DNA from: Stakelama portus
GTDB lineage: Bacteria > Pseudomonadota > Alphaproteobacteria > Sphingomonadales > Sphingomonadaceae
Length of the DNA: 64,000 nucleotides
Assembly: GCF_003171655.1 (NCBI RefSeq)
Contig: NZ_QFZL01000002.1
Coordinates: forward strand, 434,001 to 498,000
Reading direction: 5' to 3'
How positions within the stretch are numbered: the first letter of the stretch is position 1; each line of letters opens with the position of its first letter. Positions 1 to 8,961 of this stretch are shown here, in pieces. A program made the translations under genes and the position numbers. The notes below the pieces were generated by a model, which saw only the letters and a program-made list of their open reading frames with translations, was not told the DNA's origin and searched no databases.

Positions 1-1
1 T

Positions 2-1756
2 TTCGACGCCAAAGAAATGCGCGGCACCGCGACGCTGGAAGTGATTTTCGCGCAGGGAGCGAAGCAGGTTATTCTCGACGACGCCGGGCTGGTGATCGAA
101 AGCATCACCGATGTCGAAGGCGCGCCGCTCGAATGGCATGTCGGCGAGGCATCGCCCAATATTGGCGCACCGCTGATCATCGCCCTGCCCCGTGCCGATG
201 CGGCGATCAGCAAGCCCGACGATCCGCAACCCAATATGCGCGTCATCCATATCCGCTATCGCTCGGCACCGGGCGCGAGTGCGCTGCAATGGCTGCCGCC
301 CGAACTGACGGCGGGCAAGGCGCATCCCTATCTGTTCAGCCAGGGTCAGGCGATCGAGAATCGCAGCTGGATTCCCACGCAGGATTCGCCCGGCATTCGC
401 CAGACCTGGGACGCCACGATCACGGTTCCTGCGGATCTGGTCGCAGTGATGAGCGGCAACCGCATGATTCCCGATGGCGTGGCGGCGGGCGACAGCCATC
501 GCAGCTTCTATTTCGTGATGGACAAGCCGGTGCCGCCCTATCTGATCGCGATGGCGGTCGGAAATCTGAAGTTCCGGGAGCTTGGCCCGCGCACCGGCGT
601 GTGGACCGAGCCGGAAATGCTCGACAAGGCGGCCTATGAATTCGCCGATGTCGAAAAGATGGTCGATGCGGCGGAATCGCTTTACGGCCCCTATCGCTGG
701 GGTCGCTATGACATGCTGCTGCTGCCGCCGAGCTTTCCCTATGGCGGCATGGAAAATCCGACGCTGACCTTCCTCACGCCGACGCTGCTGACCGGCGACC
801 GTTCGAACACCGATGTCGTCGCGCATGAGCTGGCGCATAGCTGGTCGGGCAATCTCGTCACCAACGCCACCTGGTCGGACAGCTGGCTCAACGAAGGCTT
901 CACCACCTATTTCGAAAACCGGATCATGGAGGCGCTCTATGGTCCCGAACGCGCCGCCATGTATTCGGATCTCGACTGGGACGGCATGGAGCGCGACATC
1001 AAGGCCGCCGGCGGCAGTGATGCGCCGAGCACGCGGTTGCACGGCGATCCGGGCGAAACGTTCGGCCAGCTCGATTATTTCAAGGGATCGAACTTCCTGC
1101 GGATGATCGAACACACTGTCGGCCGCGAGCGGTTCGATGCATATCTGAAAGGCTATTTCGATCGTCACGCCTTTCAGCCGCAGACGACTGCCGGCTTCCT
1201 TGCCGATATTCGCGAGCATCTGGTGCAGGGCGACGAAGCGCTGGAAGCGAAGCTGAAGCTCGACCAATGGGCCTATCAGCCCGGCCTGCCCGACAATGCC
1301 GTGCATATCGAATCGGCGACGCTGGCCAAGGTCGACGCCGATCTGGCGGCATTCAAATCGGGCGCTGCCGTGTCGGCGATCGACACCGATGGGTGGAGCA
1401 CGCAGGAATGGCTGCGCTTCCTCAACGGCCTGCCGCGCGAACTGCCCGAGGCACGGCTTGCCGAGCTGGACGACACGCTGCACCTGTCGCAATCGACCAA
1501 TGCCTATGTCCGCTCGGCATGGCTCGAACTGGCGATCGCCAACCGCTATGAGCCCGCACTGCCCGCGCTGTATGAATTTGCAGGTCAGGTCGGGCGCGGG
1601 CTGCTGATCCGTCCGCTCTATGCCGGACTGATGGCGCAAGGCGAATGGGGCGCGAAGATCGCCGCTGACCTGTTCGAAAAGTCGAAGGCGACTTATCACC
1701 CGACCACGGCGGCGCAGATCGCGCGGATCGTGAGCGGCACGGCGACGGGCGAATAG
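2..1756 (+). CDS. M1 family metallo-aminopeptidase (leukotriene A4 hydrolase-like), 5' end outside window
   Basis: Zinc aminopeptidase of the M1/gluzincin family that removes N-terminal residues from peptides. Counting from the ATG at 17, the exopeptidase GGMEN motif is near residue 242, the zinc site HELAH is at 270-274, and the third ligand lies in NEGFTTYFE about 20 residues on. The C-terminal third resembles the helical domain of LTA4 hydrolase. The frame is open upstream to base 2 and reads FDAKEMRGTATL, a typical M1 N-domain strand, so the ATG at 17 is internal and the true start lies before the window. The family is usually 600-650 aa, so perhaps 30-60 residues are missing. It stands alone, with no partner visible downstream. 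Confidence 0.93.
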   Translation, partial: FDAKEMRGTATLEVIFAQGAKQVILDDAGLVIESITDVEGAPLEWHVGEASPNIGAPLIIALPRADAAISKPDDPQPNMRVIHIRYRSAPGASALQWLPPELTAGKAHPYLFSQGQAIENRSWIPTQDSPGIRQTWDATITVPADLVAVMSGNRMIPDGVAAGDSHRSFYFVMDKPVPPYLIAMAVGNLKFRELGPRTGVWTEPEMLDKAAYEFADVEKMVDAAESLYGPYRWGRYDMLLLPPSFPYGGMENPTLTFLTPTLLTGDRSNTDVVAHELAHSWSGNLVTNATWSDSWLNEGFTTYFENRIMEALYGPERAAMYSDLDWDGMERDIKAAGGSDAPSTRLHGDPGETFGQLDYFKGSNFLRMIEHTVGRERFDAYLKGYFDRHAFQPQTTAGFLADIREHLVQGDEALEAKLKLDQWAYQPGLPDNAVHIESATLAKVDADLAAFKSGAAVSAIDTDGWSTQEWLRFLNGLPRELPEARLAELDDTLHLSQSTNAYVRSAWLELAIANRYEPALPALYEFAGQVGRGLLIRPLYAGLMAQGEWGAKIAADLFEKSKATYHPTTAAQIARIVSGTATGE

Positions 1757-1875
1757 GCAACGCTTGCGGGACGTCGTGGCCCCGGCCCCGGCATCCCGCG
1801 CAGCGCGGTCATTGACGGTTCATCCCCTCGCCGCAAGGATGGCGCGACAACGACGCATCCGGGGGGAGCAATGCC

Positions 1876-2547
1876 ATGTTGACTGCAATGATCGCGATCG
1901 GGCTGGCCGGAACGCCCCCGTGCGACTTTCCCGAGCAATGGGCCTATTGGCTGCGCATCCCCGAAATGCCGGCGCGGCCCGGTGCGACGCTGCGGCTCGA
2001 ACCGGAAGCAGGGGTTTCGTATAATTGGGTCTCCGTACCCACGGATTGCATCAAACGATGGGAAGTCAGCGACCCGGCGATGGCCGATGTCGATCCCGAA
2101 ACCCGGCAACTCCATATCCATGACGATGCCGTGCCCGGCACGCGGATCACGATCAGCTATACCAATTTGCAGGATCGCCGCAGTTCGGCATCGGTGCTGA
2201 TCGTCGGGGCGGAAGAAAAGGTGCTGACCGGTGCGCGTCGCCAGAGCGGGCTGGAAAATTGCGCAGCCGGGCGATCGATCGGCGAGATGGTGTTCCGGGA
2301 CGACGGCAGCTTTTCGGTCACCTATCAACCATTTGAAAGCTATCAGGATTATTGGGGCCGCTATATTTACGATCCCGTCACCGGCGCGCTGGCGATGACG
2401 GTGACGGGCGGCAATCTCATCCCCGAACCGCTCGACCTATGGGGTTCGGCCTATTTCAACGCGGACGGAAAGCTGGTTCTGGATGGCGTGTTTCTGGGCG
2501 CAGCGCCGCCGCCCCAACCCGATAGCTGCCGCTATATCTTTGGCTGA
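1876..2547 (+). CDS. Hypothetical protein, probably exported
   Basis: 223 aa protein of a family I do not recognise. A strong Shine-Dalgarno (GGGGGGAG) lies 8 nt before the chosen ATG. The first 12 residues are hydrophobic (MLTAMIAIGLAG), as in a short signal peptide. The rest is rich in beta-type sequence with scattered Tyr/Trp and three Cys (in PCDFP, DCIKR and ENCAAG) plus a Cys near the C-terminus, which suggests a disulfide-bonded periplasmic domain. It could be a small Ig-like or inhibitor-type fold, but nothing diagnostic is seen. The preceding 119-bp gap shows no other feature. It converges on the DUF423 gene 5 bp after its stop. Confidence 0.7.
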   Translation: MLTAMIAIGLAGTPPCDFPEQWAYWLRIPEMPARPGATLRLEPEAGVSYNWVSVPTDCIKRWEVSDPAMADVDPETRQLHIHDDAVPGTRITISYTNLQDRRSSASVLIVGAEEKVLTGARRQSGLENCAAGRSIGEMVFRDDGSFSVTYQPFESYQDYWGRYIYDPVTGALAMTVTGGNLIPEPLDLWGSAYFNADGKLVLDGVFLGAAPPPQPDSCRYIFG

Positions 2548-2552
2548 GCGCG

Positions 2553-2888
2553 TCAGCCGCCGCGCAGCGCACTGACCGCAAGCCACAGCCAGCCCAGGAT
2601 CAGAGCGGTCCCGCCGATCGGCGTGATCGCGCCCAGCCAGCGCGGCAGACCGAGCGCCATCAGATACAGCGTACCGGCAAAGATCAGCGCGCCGACCACG
2701 AACAGCCAGCCCGAGGTGCGAAAGCCCATCTGCGCGGCAACCAGCGCCGCGACGGCATGAACGAGCTGATATTGGCCGCCGGTGCGCAGCCATTCGGCCG
2801 CTTCGCCGCTCGCGCCATGCGCGCCGAACGCCCCGGCGCCGACCGCCATCGCGCCCGAAAGCGCAGCGAGGATGACAAGCAGGTTCAT
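2553..2888 (-). CDS. DUF423 family small membrane protein
   Basis: 111 aa protein with four predicted membrane helices. The GAFGAHG motif near residues 19-25 and the YQLVHAVAAL stretch in the second segment are characteristic of the DUF423/YgdD family. The biochemical role is unknown. Length matches the family norm (110-130 aa). The reading starts at an ATG 72 bp downstream (in the minus direction) of the antiporter gene, and no obvious operon signal links the two. Confidence 0.85.
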   Translation of the reverse strand: MNLLVILAALSGAMAVGAGAFGAHGASGEAAEWLRTGGQYQLVHAVAALVAAQMGFRTSGWLFVVGALIFAGTLYLMALGLPRWLGAITPIGGTALILGWLWLAVSALRGG

Positions 2889-2960
2889 GACAGCGTTCCC
2901 CTAAATTCCCAATTCAACCAGTCGGCGCGAAACCCATCCGCTCGCGAAAAGACCGGTTCT

Positions 2961-4739
2961 TCATTCGCTCTCCGCTTTCCGCACTGCGGCGGCGGGCGTC
3001 GCGTGCGTGAACATCCGGTCGCGGGCGGCGCGGATGTCGCCGCTTTCCTTTTGCGCCTTCAGCCGGTCCTTGTCGCGGTCGCGATATTCGTCTTCGGTCC
3101 GGGCGATTTCACTTTCGTCGACGCCCACCGACTGCATCGCCTGACGCGCCATCGTGATCGCCGATTCGAACACTTCGCGCACGACGCCGGCAACCGGCGC
3201 GCCGCGTATCTTCAGGATGCTGCGCCGGTCATAGACGCGCACGAAGATCGTCGCATCGGGAAAGGCGTTGCGAACGCCATGCAGCATTTCGGCTTCAAAG
3301 GGGTCGCCATCGATGCAGAAACAGATCAGCTGCGCCTCATGCGCTCCGGCCTGTCGCAGGATATCCAGCCGCGTGCCGTCGCCATAATAGACTTTCATGC
3401 CAAAGGTGCCGGCGGTTTCGATCATTTCGACATCGCGATCGATCAGCGTGATCGTCAGCCCCTGCCCCAGCAGCATCTGGGCAACTGTCTGCCCGAACCG
3501 GCCATAGCCGACGATGATCGCGCTGGCGCCGTCCTGTTGCGGCGCGTCCAGCCCTTCGGCCACCGGTTCGGGTTCGGTGCGCAGCTTGCGCGTCGCCATC
3601 ATCAGGAACGGCGTCGTTGCCATCGACAGCGTGACGATCGCGCCGAACAGGCTCGCGGCGGAATTTTCGATGAGAAAGGCGTTCTGTGCCTGCGCAAAGA
3701 GGACGAAGCCGAACTCGCCGCCCTGGCTGAGCAACAATCCGACCGCGAATGCCTGTCGCCAGGGCAGGGCGGAAACCCGCGCAATCACTGTGATGACGGC
3801 GGTCTTGGAGATGATCAACGCGGTCGCCATGCCGATGACGAACAGCGGGCGCTCGGCAATCGCGTGCAGGTCCAGCGTCATGCCGACCGCGACGAAGAAC
3901 AGGCCGATCAGGATCGAACGGAACGGTTCGACATCGGCTTCGAGTTCATGGCGATAGGGCGTGTCGGCAAGCATCACGCCGGCGATGAAGGCGCCCAGCG
4001 CGATCGACAGGCCCAGCGCCTGCATCACCGCCGCCGCAGCGATGACAGTGAACAGCCCGGCGAACACGAACATTTCCCGCTCGCCCAGATTGCCGATCAG
4101 GCGGAACAGCGGGCGGAGCAGATACCGCCCGGCAAGCACCAGCCCGACCACGGCGACGACCGTGTAGAGACCGAGCAACCAGCCCGGAGGCCCCTGGGCA
4201 TCCGCCGGATTGCGCGACAGCGCAGCGATGATCGTGATCAGCGGGACGATCGAAATGTCCTGAAACAACAGGATCGAAAAGGCGCGCTCGCCCACCGGCG
4301 TGCGAAGGCGCCCGGCCGATTGCAGCATCGGCAACACCTGTGCCGTCGAAGACAGCGCCAGCGGCAGCCCCAGGGCAATGGCGGCGGCCCAGCTGAACTG
4401 CGTCCCGAACCCGACGATCGCCGTCAGGACAAGCCCGCAGAGCACCACCTGGGCCAGGCCGAAACCGAAAATATCGCTGCGCATCCGCCAGAGGCGCGCC
4501 GGGCTGAGCTCGAGCCCCACCAGGAACAACAGCAAAGCGATCCCCAGTTCGGCGATGCCCATCTTGTCCTCGGCATCGCCGACGATCCCCAAGACCTGAG
4601 GCCCCACCACGGCGCCTGCGACCAGATAGCCCAGCGTCGCACCCAGCCCGAATTTGCGGAACAACAGGACGAACAGCAGTGCGAATCCGAGTATCGGCGC
4701 GGCATCGGTGAGCAGCGCGGTACCGGCATGGCCCTCCAT
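2961..4739 (-). CDS. Kef-type monovalent cation:proton antiporter (CPA2) with TrkA-N domain
   Basis: 592 aa inner-membrane transporter exchanging K+ or Na+ for H+. About 12 membrane helices fill residues 10-385, including the CPA2 signature region LLFLVGLELSP near residue 65. A linker follows, then a cytosolic Rossmann RCK/TrkA-N domain that starts around residue 405 (IIVGYGRFGQ, a GxGxxG nucleotide site). A charged C-terminal tail follows. The frame is open upstream, but the ATG at 4739 is preferred because it overlaps the IscU-like stop as TGATG, a coupling arrangement, and begins just before the first helix. Similar to KefB/KefC and YbaL; exact ion and ligand cannot be told from sequence. 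Confidence 0.9.
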   Translation of the reverse strand: MEGHAGTALLTDAAPILGFALLFVLLFRKFGLGATLGYLVAGAVVGPQVLGIVGDAEDKMGIAELGIALLLFLVGLELSPARLWRMRSDIFGFGLAQVVLCGLVLTAIVGFGTQFSWAAAIALGLPLALSSTAQVLPMLQSAGRLRTPVGERAFSILLFQDISIVPLITIIAALSRNPADAQGPPGWLLGLYTVVAVVGLVLAGRYLLRPLFRLIGNLGEREMFVFAGLFTVIAAAAVMQALGLSIALGAFIAGVMLADTPYRHELEADVEPFRSILIGLFFVAVGMTLDLHAIAERPLFVIGMATALIISKTAVITVIARVSALPWRQAFAVGLLLSQGGEFGFVLFAQAQNAFLIENSAASLFGAIVTLSMATTPFLMMATRKLRTEPEPVAEGLDAPQQDGASAIIVGYGRFGQTVAQMLLGQGLTITLIDRDVEMIETAGTFGMKVYYGDGTRLDILRQAGAHEAQLICFCIDGDPFEAEMLHGVRNAFPDATIFVRVYDRRSILKIRGAPVAGVVREVFESAITMARQAMQSVGVDESEIARTEDEYRDRDKDRLKAQKESGDIRAARDRMFTHATPAAAVRKAESE

Positions 4740-5176
4740 CAGCCGGTCACCTTTGCCGCGGCGAGTGCGGCGGCTTCGGCAATTGCTTCGAAACCGAGGC
4801 GGATCGACGGGTGGCGCGCGCTGTGCGGCAATGCCGGCGTGAATATCTCCAGCCCGGGCCAGTCGGGCACCGCGCTGCGTTCGCCGCCCAGCCATTGCGC
4901 CAGCTGGTCGCGCGCCAGCGCGAGTTCGCCGGCCGTCTTGCCCAGCGCCTCAGCCCCCATCAGCGAAGCCGATGCCTGACCCAGCGCACAGGCGCGCACC
5001 AGCATGCCGATCGCGCTGACGCGGCCGCTGTCATCGACATCGACGTCCACCGTCACCCGGCTGCCGCAGACGGGCGATCGTTTCTCGACCGATGCCATCG
5101 GCGCCGCAATCCGCTGCTGATGCGGAACCGACGCGGCAAGCCGCAGGATTTCGGTGTTGTAGAGAGGCGCATTCAC
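4739..5176 (-). CDS. IscU/NifU-N-like iron-sulfur cluster scaffold protein
   Basis: 145 aa protein of the IscU/SufU/NifU-N fold, which assembles Fe-S clusters on three conserved Cys. Two are present: SPVCGSRV near residue 37 and ACALGQASASL near 65. The third site, normally a Cys near the C-terminal helix, reads LPHSARHPSIRL and has no Cys. This may be a lineage variant or a protein with a changed role. The start is GTG at 5176, as no in-frame ATG exists nearby. Its stop overlaps the antiporter start by one base (TGATG). No isc or suf genes are visible nearby. Confidence 0.8.
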   Translation of the reverse strand: MNAPLYNTEILRLAASVPHQQRIAAPMASVEKRSPVCGSRVTVDVDVDDSGRVSAIGMLVRACALGQASASLMGAEALGKTAGELALARDQLAQWLGGERSAVPDWPGLEIFTPALPHSARHPSIRLGFEAIAEAAALAAAKVTG

Positions 5177-5353
5177 CCGCCGGTATTTAGGCCATTCTCT
5201 TCACGATGCGAGTCCCCAAAGCAGCAGCGGGGCGATCGGCATCGATCCGGCGCGCCATGGCGCGCACATACCGATGCGCGCTTTCCCCAGCCTTTGCCCG
5301 ATCCGCCTCTATAAAGAGGAATCATGGTAAATGCATTTTAGCGAGTTCCGTAG

Positions 5354-5587
5354 ATGAAGCCCGTCCCGCGCGAACAGATAAAGTTGCTCAGACAAGCCAT
5401 TGCCGACACCCGCTCTTTCCGGGATTCCGAGCATTATTCGATCCCCAGATGCGCCGAGCTGCGCAGGATCCTGGACGATGCCGCCATGGAAACACCGATG
5501 CGCGAGGATCAGCGCCGGAAACTCGATCAATCGCTTGCCGAGGCGCTTGCATGTCCGCACGGCCATTGCGTGCATAACCCGTCGTAA
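5354..5587 (+). CDS. Small hypothetical protein (77 aa)
   Basis: 77 aa reading frame in an otherwise empty 450-bp gap between two minus-strand genes. It begins MKPVPREQIKLLR and ends with a Cys-His rich tail (CPHGHC). Predicted mostly helical, no signal peptide, and codon usage is G/C-biased at third positions as in neighbours. No good ribosome binding site is visible before the ATG, and the opposite strand also has an 88 aa open frame here, so the call is tentative. The 177 bp between this gene and the IscU-like start hold no other feature I can support. Confidence 0.45.
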   Translation: MKPVPREQIKLLRQAIADTRSFRDSEHYSIPRCAELRRILDDAAMETPMREDQRRKLDQSLAEALACPHGHCVHNPS

Positions 5588-5632
5588 CAGGATTTCCGCC
5601 GTTTTCGAACGTCCCGTGCGCTGTCGCGGCGT

Positions 5633-6208
5633 TCAGGAAATCATGTTCCCATTTTCGTCGAGGCGGATGATATTTTCCTCATCCGTAGGCGATCCGAATA
5701 CCGGCTCCCCCCGGCGGCGCTTGTCGACGAAATCGGCAATCGCCGCGCTGCTGGCGTTGAGCAGCGGATAGACGGTCGATGCCGTCACCCATTCGGGGCG
5801 TTTGGCGGGACCGCCGCGCACCGTATCGATCACGAGCATCAGCAAAAGGAAAGCGAGGCTGACCAGGATCAGCCCCTTGAGCGCCCCGAACCCCAGCCCG
5901 AGCACGCGGTCGATCGGCCCCAGAAAACTGTCCCGCGTGCGTGCACCCACGGCATTGGCGATAATCCGCCCGCCGAAATAGGTTACGCCCGCGATGATCG
6001 CGAACGACAGGACGGCAGCGCCCTGAACGGTGCCCACCGTCGGCGCCAATATTTCGGCGAAAGGCGTGTGGAACATGCGGATCGCGATCACGATCAGCAC
6101 CCAGGCAAGCAAGGCGAGCACTTCGGTCACGAATCCGCGCAGGAAGCCCAGGATCGCCGACGCGCCGATCGCCAGCAGCACGAGTATGTCGAGCGCAGTC
6201 AAACTCAT
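5633..6208 (-). CDS. cvpA: CvpA family membrane protein
   Basis: 191 aa protein of the CvpA (colicin V production) family. Four hydrophobic helices lie at about residues 5-25, 30-48, 60-85 and 105-128, with the family-typical GFLRGFVTEVLALLAWV stretch across the first two and FLGPIDRVLGLGFGALKG before the fourth. The acidic-basic tail of about 55 residues is probably cytoplasmic. In other proteobacteria CvpA is linked to purF or, in alphas, to radA; here radA lies 2.7 kb upstream on the same strand. The molecular role is unclear (envelope stress, biofilm). Confidence 0.9.
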   Translation of the reverse strand: MSLTALDILVLLAIGASAILGFLRGFVTEVLALLAWVLIVIAIRMFHTPFAEILAPTVGTVQGAAVLSFAIIAGVTYFGGRIIANAVGARTRDSFLGPIDRVLGLGFGALKGLILVSLAFLLLMLVIDTVRGGPAKRPEWVTASTVYPLLNASSAAIADFVDKRRRGEPVFGSPTDEENIIRLDENGNMIS

Positions 6209-6308
6209 CGAGTCCCTCCCCCGGCCTCCCGCACCGGAAATCGCAGCGAGTTTACGCGCTGTGCGCGGGAGAGGCTAGCGGGAAGCTGAACGGTCGCGGG
6301 ACAGCCTG

Positions 6309-7127
6309 TCAGGCAGCGAGCGCGGCCTGCGCCTCCGGCTGCTCGCTCTCTCCCATATCGACCACATGATGCAGCGTGCCCGCGGCAATCGCATCGACAG
6401 CCTCGACCACGGCATCGATCGTCGTCCGGTCGGTGGGATAGGTCATATGTGCGCATTGAACGCGAATGCAGCCATCGACATGCGGCGATTCGCCACGCGC
6501 GGCGACGCTGGGGATCAGGCCATCGCACGGCGACCAGAGCGCAATCGTCGGCACCGGCGGCTTTTCGGCCAGTTGCTCGGGATCGAACGGGCGTACGTCG
6601 CGATTGCGCGTCATCCAGTTGTAGAAGCGCCAGATGAACGTGGTCCGGATATCGGCGCCGAACGGACTGCCCATGGTGATCACCGCCGCGACGCGATCCG
6701 GGGCCTGTTTGGCATATTCGCGCGCGATAAGCCCACCCAGCGACCAGCCGACCAGCACCAGCCGCTCATCGCTGCGCGACAGGGCGCGGACACGGCGGTC
6801 GAGCCGGTCCATCAGATCGGGGCCCACGCCTTCGTTGCGGCCCAGGCCCCAGCCATGGGCGCGATGGCCGGCACGGCGCAGATGAAAACGCAACCGGCGC
6901 ATCGAATGATCGGTGGCGAGAAATCCGGGCAGCAGCAACAGCCGGACGCGGCGCTTGTCCGTCGCGCGCCGCTCACGCCACCGCCTGCGCACGTCCGAAA
7001 GCCGCACCGGACGATGCGGCATCGGGATAATACCGACGAAGAAAAGGGCGAGTTCGCGGAGGAACTGAACCGTCGAGCGAATCTCCCAGGTCGGTATCGA
7101 TGAGTGATGCGCTACATGTGTGTTCAT
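6309..7127 (-). CDS. Alpha/beta hydrolase (lipase/esterase-like)
   Basis: 272 aa alpha/beta-hydrolase fold protein. The nucleophile elbow is GWSLGG near residue 127, after LVLVG. The oxyanion-side sequence is LLLPGFLATD near residue 68, and a plausible catalytic Asp (SPCDGLIPS) and His (VQCAHMTYP) follow in the right order. An N-terminal hydrophobic segment (LRELALFFVGIIP) followed by an Arg-rich stretch suggests membrane association. Substrate is unknown; the fold resembles PGAP1/lipase-class hydrolases. It stands 100 bp upstream of cvpA on the same strand. Confidence 0.82.
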   Translation of the reverse strand: MNTHVAHHSSIPTWEIRSTVQFLRELALFFVGIIPMPHRPVRLSDVRRRWRERRATDKRRVRLLLLPGFLATDHSMRRLRFHLRRAGHRAHGWGLGRNEGVGPDLMDRLDRRVRALSRSDERLVLVGWSLGGLIAREYAKQAPDRVAAVITMGSPFGADIRTTFIWRFYNWMTRNRDVRPFDPEQLAEKPPVPTIALWSPCDGLIPSVAARGESPHVDGCIRVQCAHMTYPTDRTTIDAVVEAVDAIAAGTLHHVVDMGESEQPEAQAALAA

Positions 7128-7174
7128 GTCGGGGCTAACGATCCACAGGGGATTGAGTTTCCTCGACCTTCAAC

Positions 7175-8221
7175 TCACTCCAGCACCGCCATCGCGTCCG
7201 CCACCGAAACGTCGCGCATCATGCCCAGATAGTGGTCGAGATATCCCTTGTGCGATGCGCCGACGATCACCAGCATCCGGCTGCCGGGCCGTGCGCCGAA
7301 CGCTTCGCGGATATTCGCCGCCATGCGCAGGTTGCGCGTTTCCCAATAGGTTACGTACATCCGCCCATATTGCCCGGCGGAAGGGTCGGCGAGCGCCGCG
7401 CCGAAATCGCGGGCATAAACCTCTGCCGGATAGTCGGGCGCATTATACAGGCGATAGGCGTCGAGCACGCCTTCACCACTGTAAAGCCACGGCCCGCGCG
7501 CGGCGACTTCCCGTGCGGTCGGTTCGACGCGCGCAGCCGCCCAGGCTGCGCTTATCGCCGCGCCATATGCATCCCCGTCGTCGATCGGCAGCGACACGCC
7601 CTGATCGTCCATCTGGATCACGTGTTGCAGGCCCAGTCGAACCGCGAGCCGCGCCGCCAGGGCATAATTTTCATTCCGGCGCAGCATCAGCCGGTCGAGC
7701 CGTTCGGCCAGCGCCGCGTCGATACCGTCGCCCGCGCGCCGTTCGGATTCGGGCAGATAGAGCCATTGCACCACTGCCGAAGTGGGGTCGCCCGACGCGA
7801 GCATCACCGCCGCCAGATGCCGGCGTTCCGCCGCGCCGGGCGTTGCGGGCAGCGCCGCCAGCAGCCGCGCGCGCTCGGCAATCGCCTGCGGCACGTCAAG
7901 GCCGGCGGCGGCGTGCGCGTCCTCGGTATCGGGGCAATAATCCTTTGCCGTGTCGGCGAATTCGGGCTGAAGCCGCATCAGATAGCATTGGTCGCCCGGA
8001 ATCGATTCGATCGCGATCATGCGCGGTTGCCACGCCGCAAGCCGATCGATCAGCGGATCGAGATTCGCCAGCGGCACATCGGCGGGCCAGCCCGACAGAT
8101 GCGACGTCCCCAGAACCAGCACTTCGTTGGGCGCTCGCTCGACCCCGGCAGACGGCACCTGCGCATGCGCCCCGCCCAGACAGGACAGCAATCCCGCAAT
8201 CGCCAGCATCATCGTTCGCAT
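7175..8221 (-). CDS. DUF5694-type exported protein (TraB/erythromycin-esterase-like)
   Basis: 348 aa protein with a cleavable signal peptide (MRTMMLAIAGLLSCLGGAHA). The mature part begins with VLVLGTSHLSGW and ends with VIVGASHKGYLDHYLG. Paired G-x-SH motifs at the two ends, with an IAIES strand between, are typical of the DUF5694 and TraB/GumN-type fold, in which His and Glu residues cluster in one site. A hydrolase or metal-binding activity is possible but not shown. Located 47 bp upstream of the alpha/beta hydrolase on the same strand. Confidence 0.72.
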   Translation of the reverse strand: MRTMMLAIAGLLSCLGGAHAQVPSAGVERAPNEVLVLGTSHLSGWPADVPLANLDPLIDRLAAWQPRMIAIESIPGDQCYLMRLQPEFADTAKDYCPDTEDAHAAAGLDVPQAIAERARLLAALPATPGAAERRHLAAVMLASGDPTSAVVQWLYLPESERRAGDGIDAALAERLDRLMLRRNENYALAARLAVRLGLQHVIQMDDQGVSLPIDDGDAYGAAISAAWAAARVEPTAREVAARGPWLYSGEGVLDAYRLYNAPDYPAEVYARDFGAALADPSAGQYGRMYVTYWETRNLRMAANIREAFGARPGSRMLVIVGASHKGYLDHYLGMMRDVSVADAMAVLE

Positions 8222-8292
8222 CGCCTGCCCTTCCTTCGAATGAAGCCGGATGCGTATTATACTAACAATACACTGACAAGCGGCAATGGCGG

Positions 8293-8859
8293 CTATTTTC
8301 GATGCCGTGTCCTGCGCAGCGCCCAGCGGTCATAGCCGAGCGCATCCACGCGCTGGAGCAGCAATTCGGCGGTTTGCGCATCGGGTGCCGGGTCGCGCGA
8401 CAGGACCCATAGATACCGCCCGCTCGGTTCGCCGACGATCGCCCAATCATAATCATCACCATGATCGAGCACCCAGTAATCGCCCGTGTAGAGCGGACCG
8501 AAGAAAGCGACCTTCAGCTTGGCGTTGCTTGCTTCGTCGACGATCACGGCGCGCGCATGCGCTTCCTGCATCTCGCCATCGGGCCAGTTCCGCATGCCGC
8601 GATTGACCACCGAAACCTTGCCATCGTCGAGCAGGCCATATTCGGCGGTGACCGCATCCATCCCCTTCTGGAACCGGTTTTCGTGGCGCGCGAGCTCATA
8701 CCATTTGCCCAGATAGCGGTCGATCTCCACCGGCCTGGTCGGTTCGGGCACGTCGGGATTGATCACCGGCGGACGCGTCGCCCGCGAATAGACGATCGCC
8801 CCGCCGATTGCGGCAGCCGCGGCCCCGGTCGCGATTTTCAGGAAAGTCGATTGCTTCAT
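8293..8859 (-). CDS. Lipocalin family protein (Blc-like)
   Basis: 188 aa lipocalin. An N-terminal hydrophobic anchor (residues 5-24) is followed by the lipocalin fold starting at RYLGKWYELAR, the family's structurally conserved GxW motif, near residue 47. Later strands include GDYWVLDHGDDYDWAIVGEP and YLWVLSRDP, the second and third conserved regions of bacterial Blc. Bacterial lipocalins bind fatty acids or lysophospholipids at the envelope. The ATG at 8859 is chosen because it starts a typical anchor; the frame extends 27 codons further upstream without a ribosome site. No lipobox Cys is present, so it is probably held by an uncleaved helix. Confidence 0.88.
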   Translation of the reverse strand: MKQSTFLKIATGAAAAAIGGAIVYSRATRPPVINPDVPEPTRPVEIDRYLGKWYELARHENRFQKGMDAVTAEYGLLDDGKVSVVNRGMRNWPDGEMQEAHARAVIVDEASNAKLKVAFFGPLYTGDYWVLDHGDDYDWAIVGEPSGRYLWVLSRDPAPDAQTAELLLQRVDALGYDRWALRRTRHRK

Positions 8860-8961
8860 GCCGCGATTGTGACTCGGCCATCGCGATAAGGGAAGCGTCA
8901 GGCGAAATATCTGGGTCGTGAACCCATAATCGTGCGCCACCGGGCGTCGGGGCGCGCCGCG

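Noticed and set aside
2757..4979. 740-codon open frame on the plus strand, antisense to the antiporter
   Set aside because: Arg/Gln/Asp/His-rich translation without domains, a mirror of a GC-rich coding strand; the minus strand encodes a clear CPA2 transporter.
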